Of a DNA stretch of 64,000 bases, positions 53,070 through 62,523 are shown in pieces. Below the pieces are notes generated by a model. The model ran no database searches, was not told the DNA's origin, and saw only the letters and a program-made list of their open reading frames with translations. The translations under genes and the position numbers were made by a program. The stretch lies in contig CAUYUJ010018571.1 of NCBI GenBank assembly GCA_963575745.1, positions 469,975 to 533,974 on the forward strand, read 5' to 3'. This DNA comes from Prorocentrum cordatum. Lineage: Eukaryota; Sar; Dinophyceae; Prorocentrales; Prorocentraceae. Numbering within the stretch: the stretch's first letter is position 1; the number at the start of each line of letters is the position of its first letter.

Positions 53070-54500
53070 TGCCCGGGGGCAGGGGTGAGCACCGCGGGCT
53101 CTCCAGGCTCTTCACCATGGTCGCCAAGGGTGGCTCGTTCACCGCCAACGGCAGGAACGGCTGCTTCTTGGAGGTCGACTTTCATGGGCGTGGTGAAAGG
53201 GTCGGGCGCTGCCGTGCTGTCCTCGTTGCTGCGTGGTCCTGGTGGTGACGGGCTCGTGCACTTTTGCGAGGGCGCGGCGGGCGGTTGCGCGGACTCGACT
53301 CCAGACGCGGGCAGCGGGCTGTTTCACGTGGGCTCGCACCGCCTGCGCCCCGACCTCGACGCGCACCGTCCAGCGCCACAGCTTCCCATCGAAGGTCGCC
53401 CGACTCCGCCTGCGAGTGAGGGGGGCGAAGCTCCGAATGGCGACCCGGCGGGAAGGGCCGCTGTCTTCGGCGCGGACGACGACGCCGTGGACGGCGCCAA
53501 TGATGGCAGCGCAGCAGCCCGGCGCAGGCCGGACTTGGAGCGGCGCCTTGCGGAGTTGCGGGCGAAGTTCAAACCTGACGGCTCAGGGAGTCGGAAGGAT
53601 TCCCGCGGCGCTGCCGCGGCGATGGGCGTCGGCGAGGTCCTGGCAGAGCGCGCGGCGCAGCACCAAGCGAAGGTCGCGGCCGACCCGCCTGGGGAGGGCC
53701 AAAGGCCCAGGTAAGGGCCGATGCCGACGACCGCCGTTGGCGGGGAGCATGACGCTGAGAGGAAAGACAGCGAGAGGCCGGGTTTTCGATTGGCTCTCCC
53801 TCGGGCGGGCGAGGACCTGGCGTTCTTCGCGCGCCGGCGCCCTGGGCATCCTCTGCGGTTTGCGATCGAGGAGATCGAGCGCTATCTGAGCATCCGCGGG
53901 AGGGCCGCGGCACCGGGGCCGACCCCGCGGGAAGCTCGATTCGCAACGCATCTCGCGACAGTTACTCACGCAGCCCATTCCTCCGAGCATTTGGTGGAGC
54001 TGGGCCAGGGGATGAGGGCCTTCGCCGAAGTGTTCGGTTCCGTTCTCTTTGGCGACCTCCCGCGGGTCGCGGACCTGCGCGCGCGGCGGTTCAACACTAG
54101 CGAGGTCAAAGCCAAGGAGGGGGGGGGGGGGCGCTGGCGGCGCAGCGCGAGCTGGCGCCCAAGCGCGCGATCGGTCTCGCAGCCCCGTCGAAGGAGATGC
54201 GGGTCGGACAGCTGGAGCTCCAGAGGGCCAAGCTCGCGGGGATCGAAGGGCAGGCAAGGAAGAGCGAGGAGGCCCACCAGGGAGTCGGACGCCTCGGGCG
54301 GGGGCGGGCTCAGCACGAGGCGGCCCTTCGGACCAGCGCGGCGGCGGGGCCAGCGACGAGCGCCTCAGGAAGCGGTCCGCCAGCCCAAGTGGATGTCGCG
54401 CCCTCCGGGGCAGCAGCCACTCGGGCCCCCCCCCCCCGATCGCGGAAGGGGCCCCCGATGAGGAGCGCGCGGGCGAACGCGAGGAAAGAGGGGCGCCGGG
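53070..54500 (+). pseudogene. Gag-like region of element 2, frameshifted
   Basis: First, GGSFTANGRNGCFLEVDFHG (about 53130-53185), then after a frame change VLSSLLRGPGGDGLVHFCEG and GLFHVGSHRLRPDLDAH (53190-53365). Next comes a linker with a coiled-coil-like RRPDLERRLAELRAKF (53527-53574), then ARFATHLATVTHAAHSSEHL and FGSVLFGDLPRVADLRARRF (about 53935-54100). After a 12-13-base G run at about 54119-54130 the frame moves again to SKEMRVGQLELQRAKL. This succession is familiar from the N-terminal polyprotein of dinoflagellate retroelements. Presumed structural or nucleic-acid-binding function; no enzymatic motif. The G run is a likely slippage site, in the genome or the assembly. Confidence 0.5.
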
Positions 54501-55917
54501 GGCAGGGGGCCCCACCGAAGTCGAAAGCGACTGCGACGCCGAAAGCCCAGGCGAGCCCGACGGGAAAGGGCGACGACGATGCATGCACCTTCCGTTGGGG
54601 GGTTGGGCAGGGGTCTGGGCGCGCTTGCAGGCGCTGCTCGCGAACGACTTGCGCGGGGGCCGTGGCTGCGTCGTTGACGGGCGCCTGTCCGACGCGCCGC
54701 GGCGCGCGGCGGCCCAGTTGGAGGCGGCGCGGCGCGTGGAGGAGGCAGCAGTGCACGTTTGCTCCCGCAAGGGGAGCGAGGCGGGGATGCAGCGGATCCT
54801 CTGGCAGGAGGTGATCATGGCCCCCGTCTTCGGGCGTGGCGACGGGGCCGTGGCCCAGCCCGAGAAGCTGACGCGGGCCCAGGTCGAGCAAGGGCTTCCC
54901 CCCGTCGGAGCGCTGCGCGAACCTGGAGGCAGTCAGTTCTTGTTGCGACGCTGCGCGCCGCGCGCGAGGGGCAGTTCATCTTGCCGCTCGAGGAGTGGCC
55001 GAAGGTGGAGCCAATCACGGTGAACTGCGACGACGGACAAGTGAGGCTGCATCAATGGGCAGTTGCTGGACCGCGGGATCCCAGCGGAGATCGACGAGGC
55101 CCGCGCCCCCGTGACCCGCGGGAATGGGCTGGGCGACGGGGCCTTTTGCGTCCGAGAGCGGAGTGGCGGCAGAGGGGTTCCACCATCAGCAGCGTTTGAT
55201 CGCCAACCTCGCGCCGACGCATGCGGGACAGACCCTCGCGATGGGCGACGTCGACAAGCTGCCGCTGCCGGGCGAGTGCACCCAGGCCGTGCTGATGGAT
55301 GACGAGGTGGCCCTTTGGGGGGTGACATCTCGGGGTGCTCCCACCTGTGCGCTCTGCCGCCTCGGTGGCGGCTCTTGGTCCTTTTCTCGAAGCCGCAGCA
55401 GAAGTGGATCAGCCCGACGGAACAAGAGGACGCGCGCGGCGTGAGGGACACCCCGATGGGATGTTAGTCGGCGTTCGGAGTTGCGCGGCACGCGCACGGG
55501 CAGATCGGATGGCCCGCGGGCAAGTGCGAGGTTGGCGGCGGGCCGGGGGCTGCGACGAGACGAGCCTTTCCTGGCCCGCGAGGGCCCGACACTGGGGCGG
55601 CACTGGGGCGTGTACGTTGACGACCCTGAGGGGACCGAGTTCGTCAAGGTCACCGAGTGGAAGAACCATCGGGGGCCTTCTCTGAGCTCCAGGCGGCGCC
55701 GCGGCGAGCTCTCGAGGCGATGTCGTTGCCCACCTCGCTCAAGAAGGGGGTCGTTCGCTCCGCGCGTGCTCTGCACTGGGGAGTGGGCGTGGGTGGCCTC
55801 GAAGGCCGTGCCGCGCCGCGCGTCGAGAGGATCTTGGAGCGCGGGGCGCTCGCGGCGTGGCTGCTGGATAAGTTGGGCGCCGGTCTCGTCGAGACGCAGG
55901 CCTCTCGCGGGCGCTAG
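54500..55917 (+). pseudogene. Reverse-transcriptase region of element 2
   Basis: The upstream part (54590-54870) is open and non-repetitive (GGWAGVWARLQALLANDL). In 55124-55350 the segment QRLIANLAPTHAGQTLAMGD resembles the entry to the polymerase domain. The palm motif is clear: HWGVYVDDPEGTEFVKVTEW with YVDD at 55613-55624, the two aspartates being the metal-binding pair. After a frameshift near 55665 the matching continuation (AFSELQAAPRRALEAMSLP, SLKKGVVRSA, then ILERGALAAWLLDKLGAG) follows and ends at a stop at 55915-55917. Earlier palm motifs were not found, so this part is partly deleted or unrecognisable. Confidence 0.55.
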
Positions 55918-56017
55918 GTGACTAACTTCGCGTTGGGGCACCAGGCGGCGCGCTGCCTCGACGAGGCGCGGCGATGGACCGGCTGGATGAATTTCCCTGC
56001 GAGTCGCTCGGCGCTCG

Positions 56018-57117
56018 GTGACCGAGAGGGATGAGCTAGTCACGTGCACGATGAGCGCCCCTCTGCTGGTCGCCGACGTGCGCCGACCATGTGGCCGCCG
56101 ACCGATCGCGGCCGACTCTCTAGGGGTCGCGGTCGCGGAGTCCTTCGGCGGGGCGAGGGGCCTCAGAGCGAGCGTGGACAGGCTCGGAGCGCGCGTGATC
56201 TGCGCCGGCTGAAACGAGACCGACAAGGCAGCCCGTGGCGTCCACCGCAGGAATTGGGGACTTGGCCCGGCGACGTCGCGCGGCCCGACGCGCGCATGGT
56301 GGCTCGGCGAGAGCTCGAGGACCTGGGGCGAGCCGGCGAGCCTTCCCTGGTGCCGCGGCCGTCGCGGGAGCGCGCGGCCCTCCCGGCCAGGGGGCCAACG
56401 GGCTCGACCCCGAGGGCGCTCGACTCGCTGATCCACGGTCGGCGCTGTTCTTCGAGGTGCCCAGGCTGCAGGCAGAGCTGAGGGTCGTGTTCCGCCGCGT
56501 CCCTGTCTTTAATATCTCCGAGAATGTCGCCTCCATGCAGGTCAGCGACGCCGCCGCGGCGTCGGAGGCCGCGGCGCGCCACCACCTGTGCGTCGCCCCT
56601 GCGGGCGCGTCGACCGTGGCGAGGCCGCGTCTCCACTGAGCGAGCTATCCCGTGGTCGACCGGCAGCGTCGCGGTCGCCGTGGGCGACGTCGCCGACCTC
56701 GCCGAGCTCGCGTCGGCCGAGGTCGAGCCGCGCGAGCCCCGGCTGGACGAAGGCCGTGCGCCTCTGGATCGGAGGCCCCCACCTTCGCGCGCGCCATCCC
56801 GCGGGCGAAGCCTGTGGCCGACCCGAGAGGGGCTCGGGGGCGCGACGCGATCGCCCTCGAGCATTGGAACGAGGACCGCCAGATTCGCGCCGTACCAGTA
56901 CCAGGCGCACATCCGCATCCGTGGTCGAGGTTCCCCAGTGTCGTCATCGTCGGAGCGCGAGACCCTCGTGGGCAACTGGCCGGGGCGCGCGCTCGCTGGC
57001 AAGAGGGGCCCGCGCAGGCTGGGGCCTTGTCAGCGTTCAGAGCTCGAGGACGCGCGGTGCCCCCAGCTGGGGGCCGCGTTCCACGCGGGGGTGACGGCGC
57101 GGCTCGCCGGTCAGGGC
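56018..57117 (+). pseudogene. Cytosine-C5 methyltransferase-like domain of element 2, catalytic Cys lost
   Basis: A short RNase-H-like piece (APLLVADVRRPCGRRPIAAD, 56054-56120) runs into motif I, ESFGGARGLRASVDRLGARV (56138-56197), the cofactor loop. Motif IV appears as GPPGQGANGL. The PPCQ cysteine that forms the covalent bond to C6 of cytosine is Gly here (GGC, 56385-56387). Motif VI is SENVASM (ENV at 56520-56528). Motif VIII is RPRLH, immediately followed by TGA. The C-terminal recognition/motif X part is in further frames: PYQYQAHIRIRG, SERETLVGNW and LEDARCPQLGAAFHAGVTAR (57040-57117). Order and spacing fit a Dnmt/Dcm-type enzyme. It cannot be active. Confidence 0.65.
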
Positions 57118-57548
57118 CGACGCCGCCGGCGATCCGGGCCACGTTTTGCAAGTGCGCAGCGAAGCGCAAGGCAGACCAAAGCCCGCGACGCATTGGTTCA
57201 GCGCCGAGGCGCGCCCGCCGAGCGAGCAGAGCTCCGATAAGGTCATGCGCAGCCTGGTTCTCGAGATGCACTGTTGTGCTGATCGTCGCGGCAGCCATGC
57301 GTGGCTGGTCTTTCGGCTGCCGCCAGATGCCGTGCTTTCCCGCCGCAGTGCCCCTTGCCTCGAGACCTTCTGCGCCCCGTTCTGCATCTGCGCGCGCGGC
57401 GGACAATCCCGCCGAGCGGGCGCTAAGAGGTCGAGGTCACGCGGCGCCGAGGGCGCGAGAGGGGCTGGGGAGGCGGCGCGAGCGGCGACGGGCAGACTGA
57501 ACGACAACATCCTAAACAAGCGCATGCCGAACGTGTCGGCCGAACGCT

Positions 57549-57850
57549 GTGGATTTGGATCAGCTGGACCAGCTGCGCGCAGAGTGCATGAAATGCCTCT
57601 GGAGAAAAGGCGAGCCGAAGGGGTGGGCGGCCGACGCCTTCGCAGCAGCGCCGCATTTCGTTACGGGCGCCAGGCGCCACCCCCCGTCAGCTTGGCGCCT
57701 AAAAGCCAAGCTTCAATGGCCAGAGCGGGCCCCGCCGCATCATGTGCGTCGCGGGTCGCAGATGCCGCGCGCGACGCGGAGCGCCCGCGTTCTGCCTCGC
57801 CGCCGCAGTCGCGTTTCATTGCGCGCGGTGCGCGGGCGAGGACTCGGCGA
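57549..57850 (+). pseudogene. Tyrosine recombinase core-binding domain of element 2
   Basis: From 57549 the frame reads MDLDQLDQLRAECMKCLWRK, GEPKGWAADAFAAAPHF and RRHPPSAWRLKAKLQWPERA. This is the LDxxVxxYLxxLWxEG, YAxDxLSGLQ, PxSWRLxxxWxxxExPxRA series that begins dinoflagellate element recombinases. It then becomes Arg-rich and loses the LRTGE/catalytic part before 58075. The element 1 fragment at 15.6 kb holds the complementary C-terminal half, but the two are separate copies. Confidence 0.6.
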
Positions 57851-58207
57851 CGCGGGGGCGCGGCCCTGCGATCGCCGAGATTGGAACAAAGTGTTGCCAT
57901 CAATCTTCGCTTATTTAAGTTTGGTCAAAGGCTACATCAGCATGGGATTGCATCGGCGATGCGGTCCTGGTCGGGTGGTTCTCCCGAGTTTTTCAACAGC
58001 TCCGGCCAGGTGGCCCTCCGGTTGCCCCGACGCCCTCTGAGTTCCGCGAGCCGCTCCACCGGGCAGTCCTTCTGACGGCGCGCGGGTTCAAGCCGCGCAG
58101 CTGGGGAGAGGGCGAAGCAACGCGCCACTATCGTGCGAAGGGGCGGGGGGGCAATGCAGCAATTGGGCCGCCCTGAGAGGGCGCTCGGCTAACATCAAGA
58201 CGGCCCG

Positions 58208-58208
<1 letters not shown>

Positions 58209-58293
<85 letters not shown>

Positions 58294-58346
58294 GAGAGAG
58301 AGAGAGAGAGAGAGAGAGACACAAAAAAGAGAGAGAAAGAGAGGGG

Positions 58347-58437
<91 letters not shown>
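58209..58437. repeat. CT/GA microsatellite forming a long palindrome
   Basis: (CT)n from 58209, a T9-10 run (about 58251-58260), (CT)16 up to 58292, then directly (AG)n from 58293, an A-rich interruption (58320-58327) and (GA)n with GAAA interruptions to 58437. The switch CTCTCTAGAGAG at 58287-58298 makes a perfect inverted repeat of about 27-bp arms with no loop, extending imperfectly through the T run / A run pair. No gene. Confidence 0.95.
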
Positions 58438-58438
<1 letters not shown>

Positions 58439-58689
58439 AGAGGGAGAGCAATAGCGCCCCTGCGGAGCTCCAGGAAGCCACTCATACGCCTGCGGGACTA
58501 GAGGCAATCCAGAAATGCAGGATTGTGGTCAGAGCGGCCAGTTGGCCACCTGGGGTCGGGCGGAGGTGTGTTCCCCGGCCGTCCTGCGGTGTTGGGTCCT
58601 CGTTTTGAAGAGAGCGCCCCGCGTCTCCCCCTCTCCCCCCCCCTCCTCCCGCGGCGACCGTCGCCCGTTTTGGCGCGCCCCTCGTCCGG

Positions 58690-59240
58690 TTCGCGGGACT
58701 GTACGGAGCTCCACCGAAGGCCCCAGCGGCGGGGTCCACATGGCTGCGCGCGCACCCTTCACGCGGCACGTGGCCCCATAGGGCGATCCACCGAAGGCCC
58801 CAGTGGCAGGGCCCGCAAGGCGGCGCCGCTCCATTTTGGCGCACCCCCCATACAGTTCGTTGCCCCATCGGGAGCTCCACCGTAGGTCCCAGTGGCAGGG
58901 TCCGCATGGCGGCGCTGCCCCATGTTGTCGCACCTTTCGCACAGATCGTGGCCCCATAAGGAGCTCCACCGGGGGCCCCAGTGGCAGTGTCCACATGGCG
59001 GCGCCGCCCCATTTCGGGGCACCCTTTCGCACGGTTCGTGGCCCCATAGGGGGTGCGCCGGAGGCCCCAGCGGCAGGGTCCACATGGCGGCGCAGCCCCA
59101 TTTTGGCGCACCGCTGACATGGTTCGAGGCCTCATAGGGAACTTCACCGAAGGCCCCGGAGGCAGGGTCCACATGGCGGCGCCGCCCCATTTTTGCGCTT
59201 CCCCCGCGCTGTTCGAGGCCGCTTAGGGAGCTCCACCGAA
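58690..59240 (+). repeat. 89-bp variant of the 77-bp satellite
   Basis: Seven units with anchors at 58711, 58788, 58877, 58966, about 59056, 59144 and 59233: one 77-bp step, then 89-bp steps. The core TGGCCCCATAGGGAGCTCC is shared with loci 1-3. The extra 12 bp lies in a tail with CATGGCGGCGCCGCCCCATT. Confidence 0.88.
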
Positions 59241-60294
59241 AGCGTTACGCACAACGCGGTGCTCACATTTGCGCATTGTTGTGTCCTTCGCCTGGATACC
59301 TTGTTTGCTGCCTGTTGGGTAGTTGCAAGTGCAAGGTGAGCCTGAGGGTTTGGCACGCGCGCAGGTGCAAGTGCCCTCATTTCATCGCGCGCGGTTGGCG
59401 AGCCAGAAAAATACGGGAGAGGTGGAGTGTGGAGGTGATAGCTTCTGATACCGGGCCCTTCAGGGCCGCGCTGACCCAGGGTCAGGCTTGGGACGAAGTC
59501 CCCCCCCTGCCGTTGGTGGGAAGGCGGTCGGCGGCCCCCGCGTCGGCGCGGCCCCTTGTGGGCCTCCGCGCGGTGCCGCTGGGTAAGGCTAGGAGGAGTC
59601 GGCTTGCAGGGGGGGGCGGGCGCGGGGGGGGCGCCAACGACCGCGCCGATTCCATCGCGGCCCGCTGCCCCTTCCTGGGGCTCTCAGGAATCCTCTTGGC
59701 CCAGTCGGCCTCGCAGTCGGCGCTGGCGTCGTCGCCCGCGAGCGCCAGCCGGCGGGCGGGCCGACCTTGTTGCGCATGTTTGGCGCGAGAGACTTGCGCA
59801 GGCCTCGCGCTGCGCCCGCGCCCCAGGGCGACGGCCCAGGCCCTTGTAGCCTCCCGCGCTGACGCGATGGCCTCGCGCGCGCGCAGGAGCGGGCGCCGCC
59901 GACCGTTCGGTTCGGTCCCGCGCACTTCTAATGCGAGAACGCAAAGCCCCCCATGCTGCTCGCGCGCTTTGCGCGCTGAGCAATGCGATGCAGTTGCGAC
60001 GGCCGCGCGTTCAATTTGAAACCGCAACGCAAGTTTCCATTCCCGCGCGCGGGTGCGGTGCATGAACTTACAGATGCGCCGACGGTCGAGAATTCGCGCG
60101 CGCGCCCGCGCCTGCCATGTTGGGCGCGCGCACTGGACCCGGAAATCTGTGGCTCGGCCGCCCGATGCGCCCCAAAAGTCGCCCCGCCCCCCCCCCCCCG
60201 CCCCCCTCCCCCTCAAAACTCTTCCGCGCTCCTGGAAAAACCACGCCGCCGAGGCGGGAGCTCGGGCCGCGGCCTGATGGTCTCCGGGGCACAG

Positions 60295-60475
60295 GGGAAT
60301 CAAAGGAATCAGTACGGAATCAGTACAGAATCAAAACAGAATCGGCACAACTGCGACCCCTGATTCTAGCGGAATCAAAAGAATCAGTACGGAATCAATA
60401 CGGAATCAAAGGTGGAATCGGCGATGGAACCAGAATCGGCCAGAACGGCGAAGTAGGCCAGAATCGGTGCCAGAA
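60295..60475 (+). repeat. GGAATCAGTAC minisatellite
   Basis: About 12 imperfect 10-12-bp units around GAATCA (GGAATCAGTAC, AGAATCAAAAC, GGAATCGGC). Confidence 0.75.
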
Positions 60476-61894
60476 CTCATGCAGAGAGGCCTTTTTCCCG
60501 CGAGTTCACTGCGGCGGGTGCGCGGCGCGGGCGCGCCGCGCGACTTCGCTGGTTCAGCGAGGCGCGCAGTCGGCGTTCAGAGTGAACAGGTTCTTTTCAG
60601 GGCGATATCCTGGCGGCGCGCTGGCGCATTGCGCATTTGCGCATTCCTGGCGGGCTGTTTGAGGGCGACCCGGCAGCGTCGGCCGAATGGCCCGCAAATA
60701 CCGCGCGGCCGATCGCGCGCCCCGTGCGGCCACGTCGACCGCCGTGTGCCGCGACGGCCGCGCGCCCCGGACCGCGCCATTGCCGCGTTGGATTGGACGG
60801 CGCAGCGCCCGTCCTCCAACAGTCGTCACGTGCATATCGCGCGTGTCGAGCCAGCAGCAGTCGCTCCCAGAAGCAGCCTCGACAGGCGCACCATGCCCTC
60901 TGTCGCCCGGTTCCGATCCAAATCATAGTTTCTTAGGATGCGCTTGCGCGAATGTGGGCGCGCGGGCAAGTAACGCGTGCGCGCGCTTGGCGCAGCCTGG
61001 GAAATCCAACATGGAGCCCCCCGGGGGCGCGGGGCGCCGGCGACGCCTCCGCCCGCCTCCCGCGCGCCCGACCCCCCCCGCAAGCCGACTCCTCCTAGGT
61101 AAGGCCCTTGCGTGGCCAGTGCTGCTTGCACGCCGGCGCGGCCCCTCGGGGCCCGGGGCCCCCTCGCGCTCGCAGGCGCGGCCCTCTGCATGCCTGGCAA
61201 GCGCGCCGCTGCCATCAGTGAGCTGCCAACTGGGGGGGGGGGGGGGGGTGAAACTTGCGCCGACGCGCGGGCGCAATGCTCTGGCGCGCGACGGTCGACA
61301 GAAAAGGACGCCATGAGGAATGTTCTCTTTGGTTTACCGTGCGGCACGGGAGCGCGGCGGGGAATGCGAGGGGGAACTCGACGGCTTCTTCCGTAGCGGT
61401 CTTGGCCCAGAGGCCTGTCCCACAAGCTGCCCCCAGCCGCGTCCTGCCGTCTCGGCCTTGGGGCGGGCGCGACCGTCGCCCGGCCCGTTGCAATATTCTC
61501 CAGGTCTCCCCCGCAGGGAGCGCGGGTGCGATGGCATCTGAGACCCGGCCTTTTGCGGCCGTTTGGGCGCAAGGTCGGACTTGGGACTAGGCCCCCCCCG
61601 TCGTGCCGTTGGTGGGAAGGCGGTCGGTGGCCCCCGTGTTGGCGCGGCCCCTTGCGGGCCTCCGCGTGGCGCCGCTGGTAAGGCCCTTGCGTGGCCAGTG
61701 CTGCTTGCACGCTGGCGCGGCCCTTCGGGGCCCCCACTTGCTCGCTGGCGTGGCCCTCTGCGTGCCTGATCAGCGCGCTGTGGCCGTCATTGAGCTGCCA
61801 TTTGGGGGGGGGGACTGATACTTGCGCCACCGCGCACACATAATGCTCTGGCGCGCGACGATCGACAGAAAGGACACCATGATGCTTATGACGA

Positions 61895-62260
61895 TGATGA
61901 TCGTTGGGGTATCTTGGGGGCCATTCCCACTGCTTGTTGGAGGCAGTTTCGAGGTCTCCTGTGGGCCAGTCTGGCGGTCTCTTGGAGGTGTTATGGGGGC
62001 GTCTCGGGGCTCTATGACGGCCTCGTGGAGGTCTCCTGCGGGGCTCTCCGGGCGGAAGGTTGGAATTGTCGGTTCGCGCTGCCCCATCCTGTGCTCCTCT
62101 TTGGGCCGTCTCGGAGCTCTTTTGGGCTGATTTTGGCGCCTGCCGGGCCGTCTTGGGGCTCTTTCGGCCGTGGGGGGGCCCGTCTGGGGGCCTTGTTCCG
62201 CCGTTTTGGGGTTGTTTCGGAAGCCCTCGGGGCCGACTTGGAGCGTCGGGAGGTTGCAAG
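61895..62260 (+). repeat. Degenerate TCTTGGGGGC repeat
   Basis: Loose TCTTGGGGCTCT / GTCTTGGGG words without fixed period, as at 1600-1960 and 29300-29900. Confidence 0.5.
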
Positions 62261-62278
62261 AGGGGGGGCGCTCGCAGA

Positions 62279-62342
62279 CCCCCCCCCCCCCCCCCCCTTC
62301 ACGGGGGATGAGATTTTCGCCCCCCCCCCCCCCCCCCCCCCT
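62279..62342 (+). repeat. Twin poly-C tracts
   Basis: Two runs of about 20 C flanking TTCACGGGGGATGAGATTTT. Such runs are also frequent assembly or read-length error sites. Confidence 0.8.
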
Positions 62343-62523
62343 TTCACTTTTTAAAAGGAGGAGGGGTAGGGGAGGAGAGGGGAGAGGAGAGGCAACTAAC
62401 CCCCTTCCGCCCCCCCCTTGAAGGGGGGGAGGGCCCGGACCCCCCCCCTCCTGTGACGCTGGAAAGGGGAGCGGGGGGGGGGCTCGACCCCCCGCCCCTC
62501 CCTCTTTTGCGCCGAACAGGGGG

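Larger units (their letters stand above)
52735..58075 (+). mobile_element. Decayed DIRS-like retroelement with methyltransferase, element 2
   Basis: Read 5' to 3': gag-like (53070-54500), reverse-transcriptase region (54500-55917), RNase-H-like trace and C5-methyltransferase-like domain (56018-57117), recombinase core-binding domain (57549-57850). The order matches the recombinase retroelements that I know from dinoflagellates, where methyltransferase-bearing retrotransposons have been reported. Frames change at several points (about 53195, 54120, 55665 and within the methyltransferase), so it is dead. The recombinase catalytic half and 3' end are missing before the CT/GA palindrome at 58.2 kb. 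Confidence 0.65.
59241..62275. other. GC-rich duplicated region without recognised genes
   Basis: 61095-61290 and 61675-61865 are direct duplicates of about 190 bp (AAGGCCCTTGCGTGGCCAGT at both starts; TGCTCTGGCGCGCGACG near both ends). 59505-59590 and 61600-61690 are a further pair (GGTGGGAAGGCGGTCGG). A 477-codon minus-strand open frame (62259-60826) is kept open by these duplications and high GC and is not accepted as a gene. Confidence 0.5.

Noticed and set aside
58080-58105. GCGCGGGTTCAAGCCGCGC, T-arm-like hairpin
   Set aside because: No tRNA body upstream. The loop and stem lengths do not complete a cloverleaf.
60826-62259. 477-codon minus-strand frame with an internally repeated protein-like segment
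   Set aside because: The internal repeat reflects the DNA duplication 61095-61290 / 61675-61865. GC richness keeps the frame open, and there is no recognisable domain.
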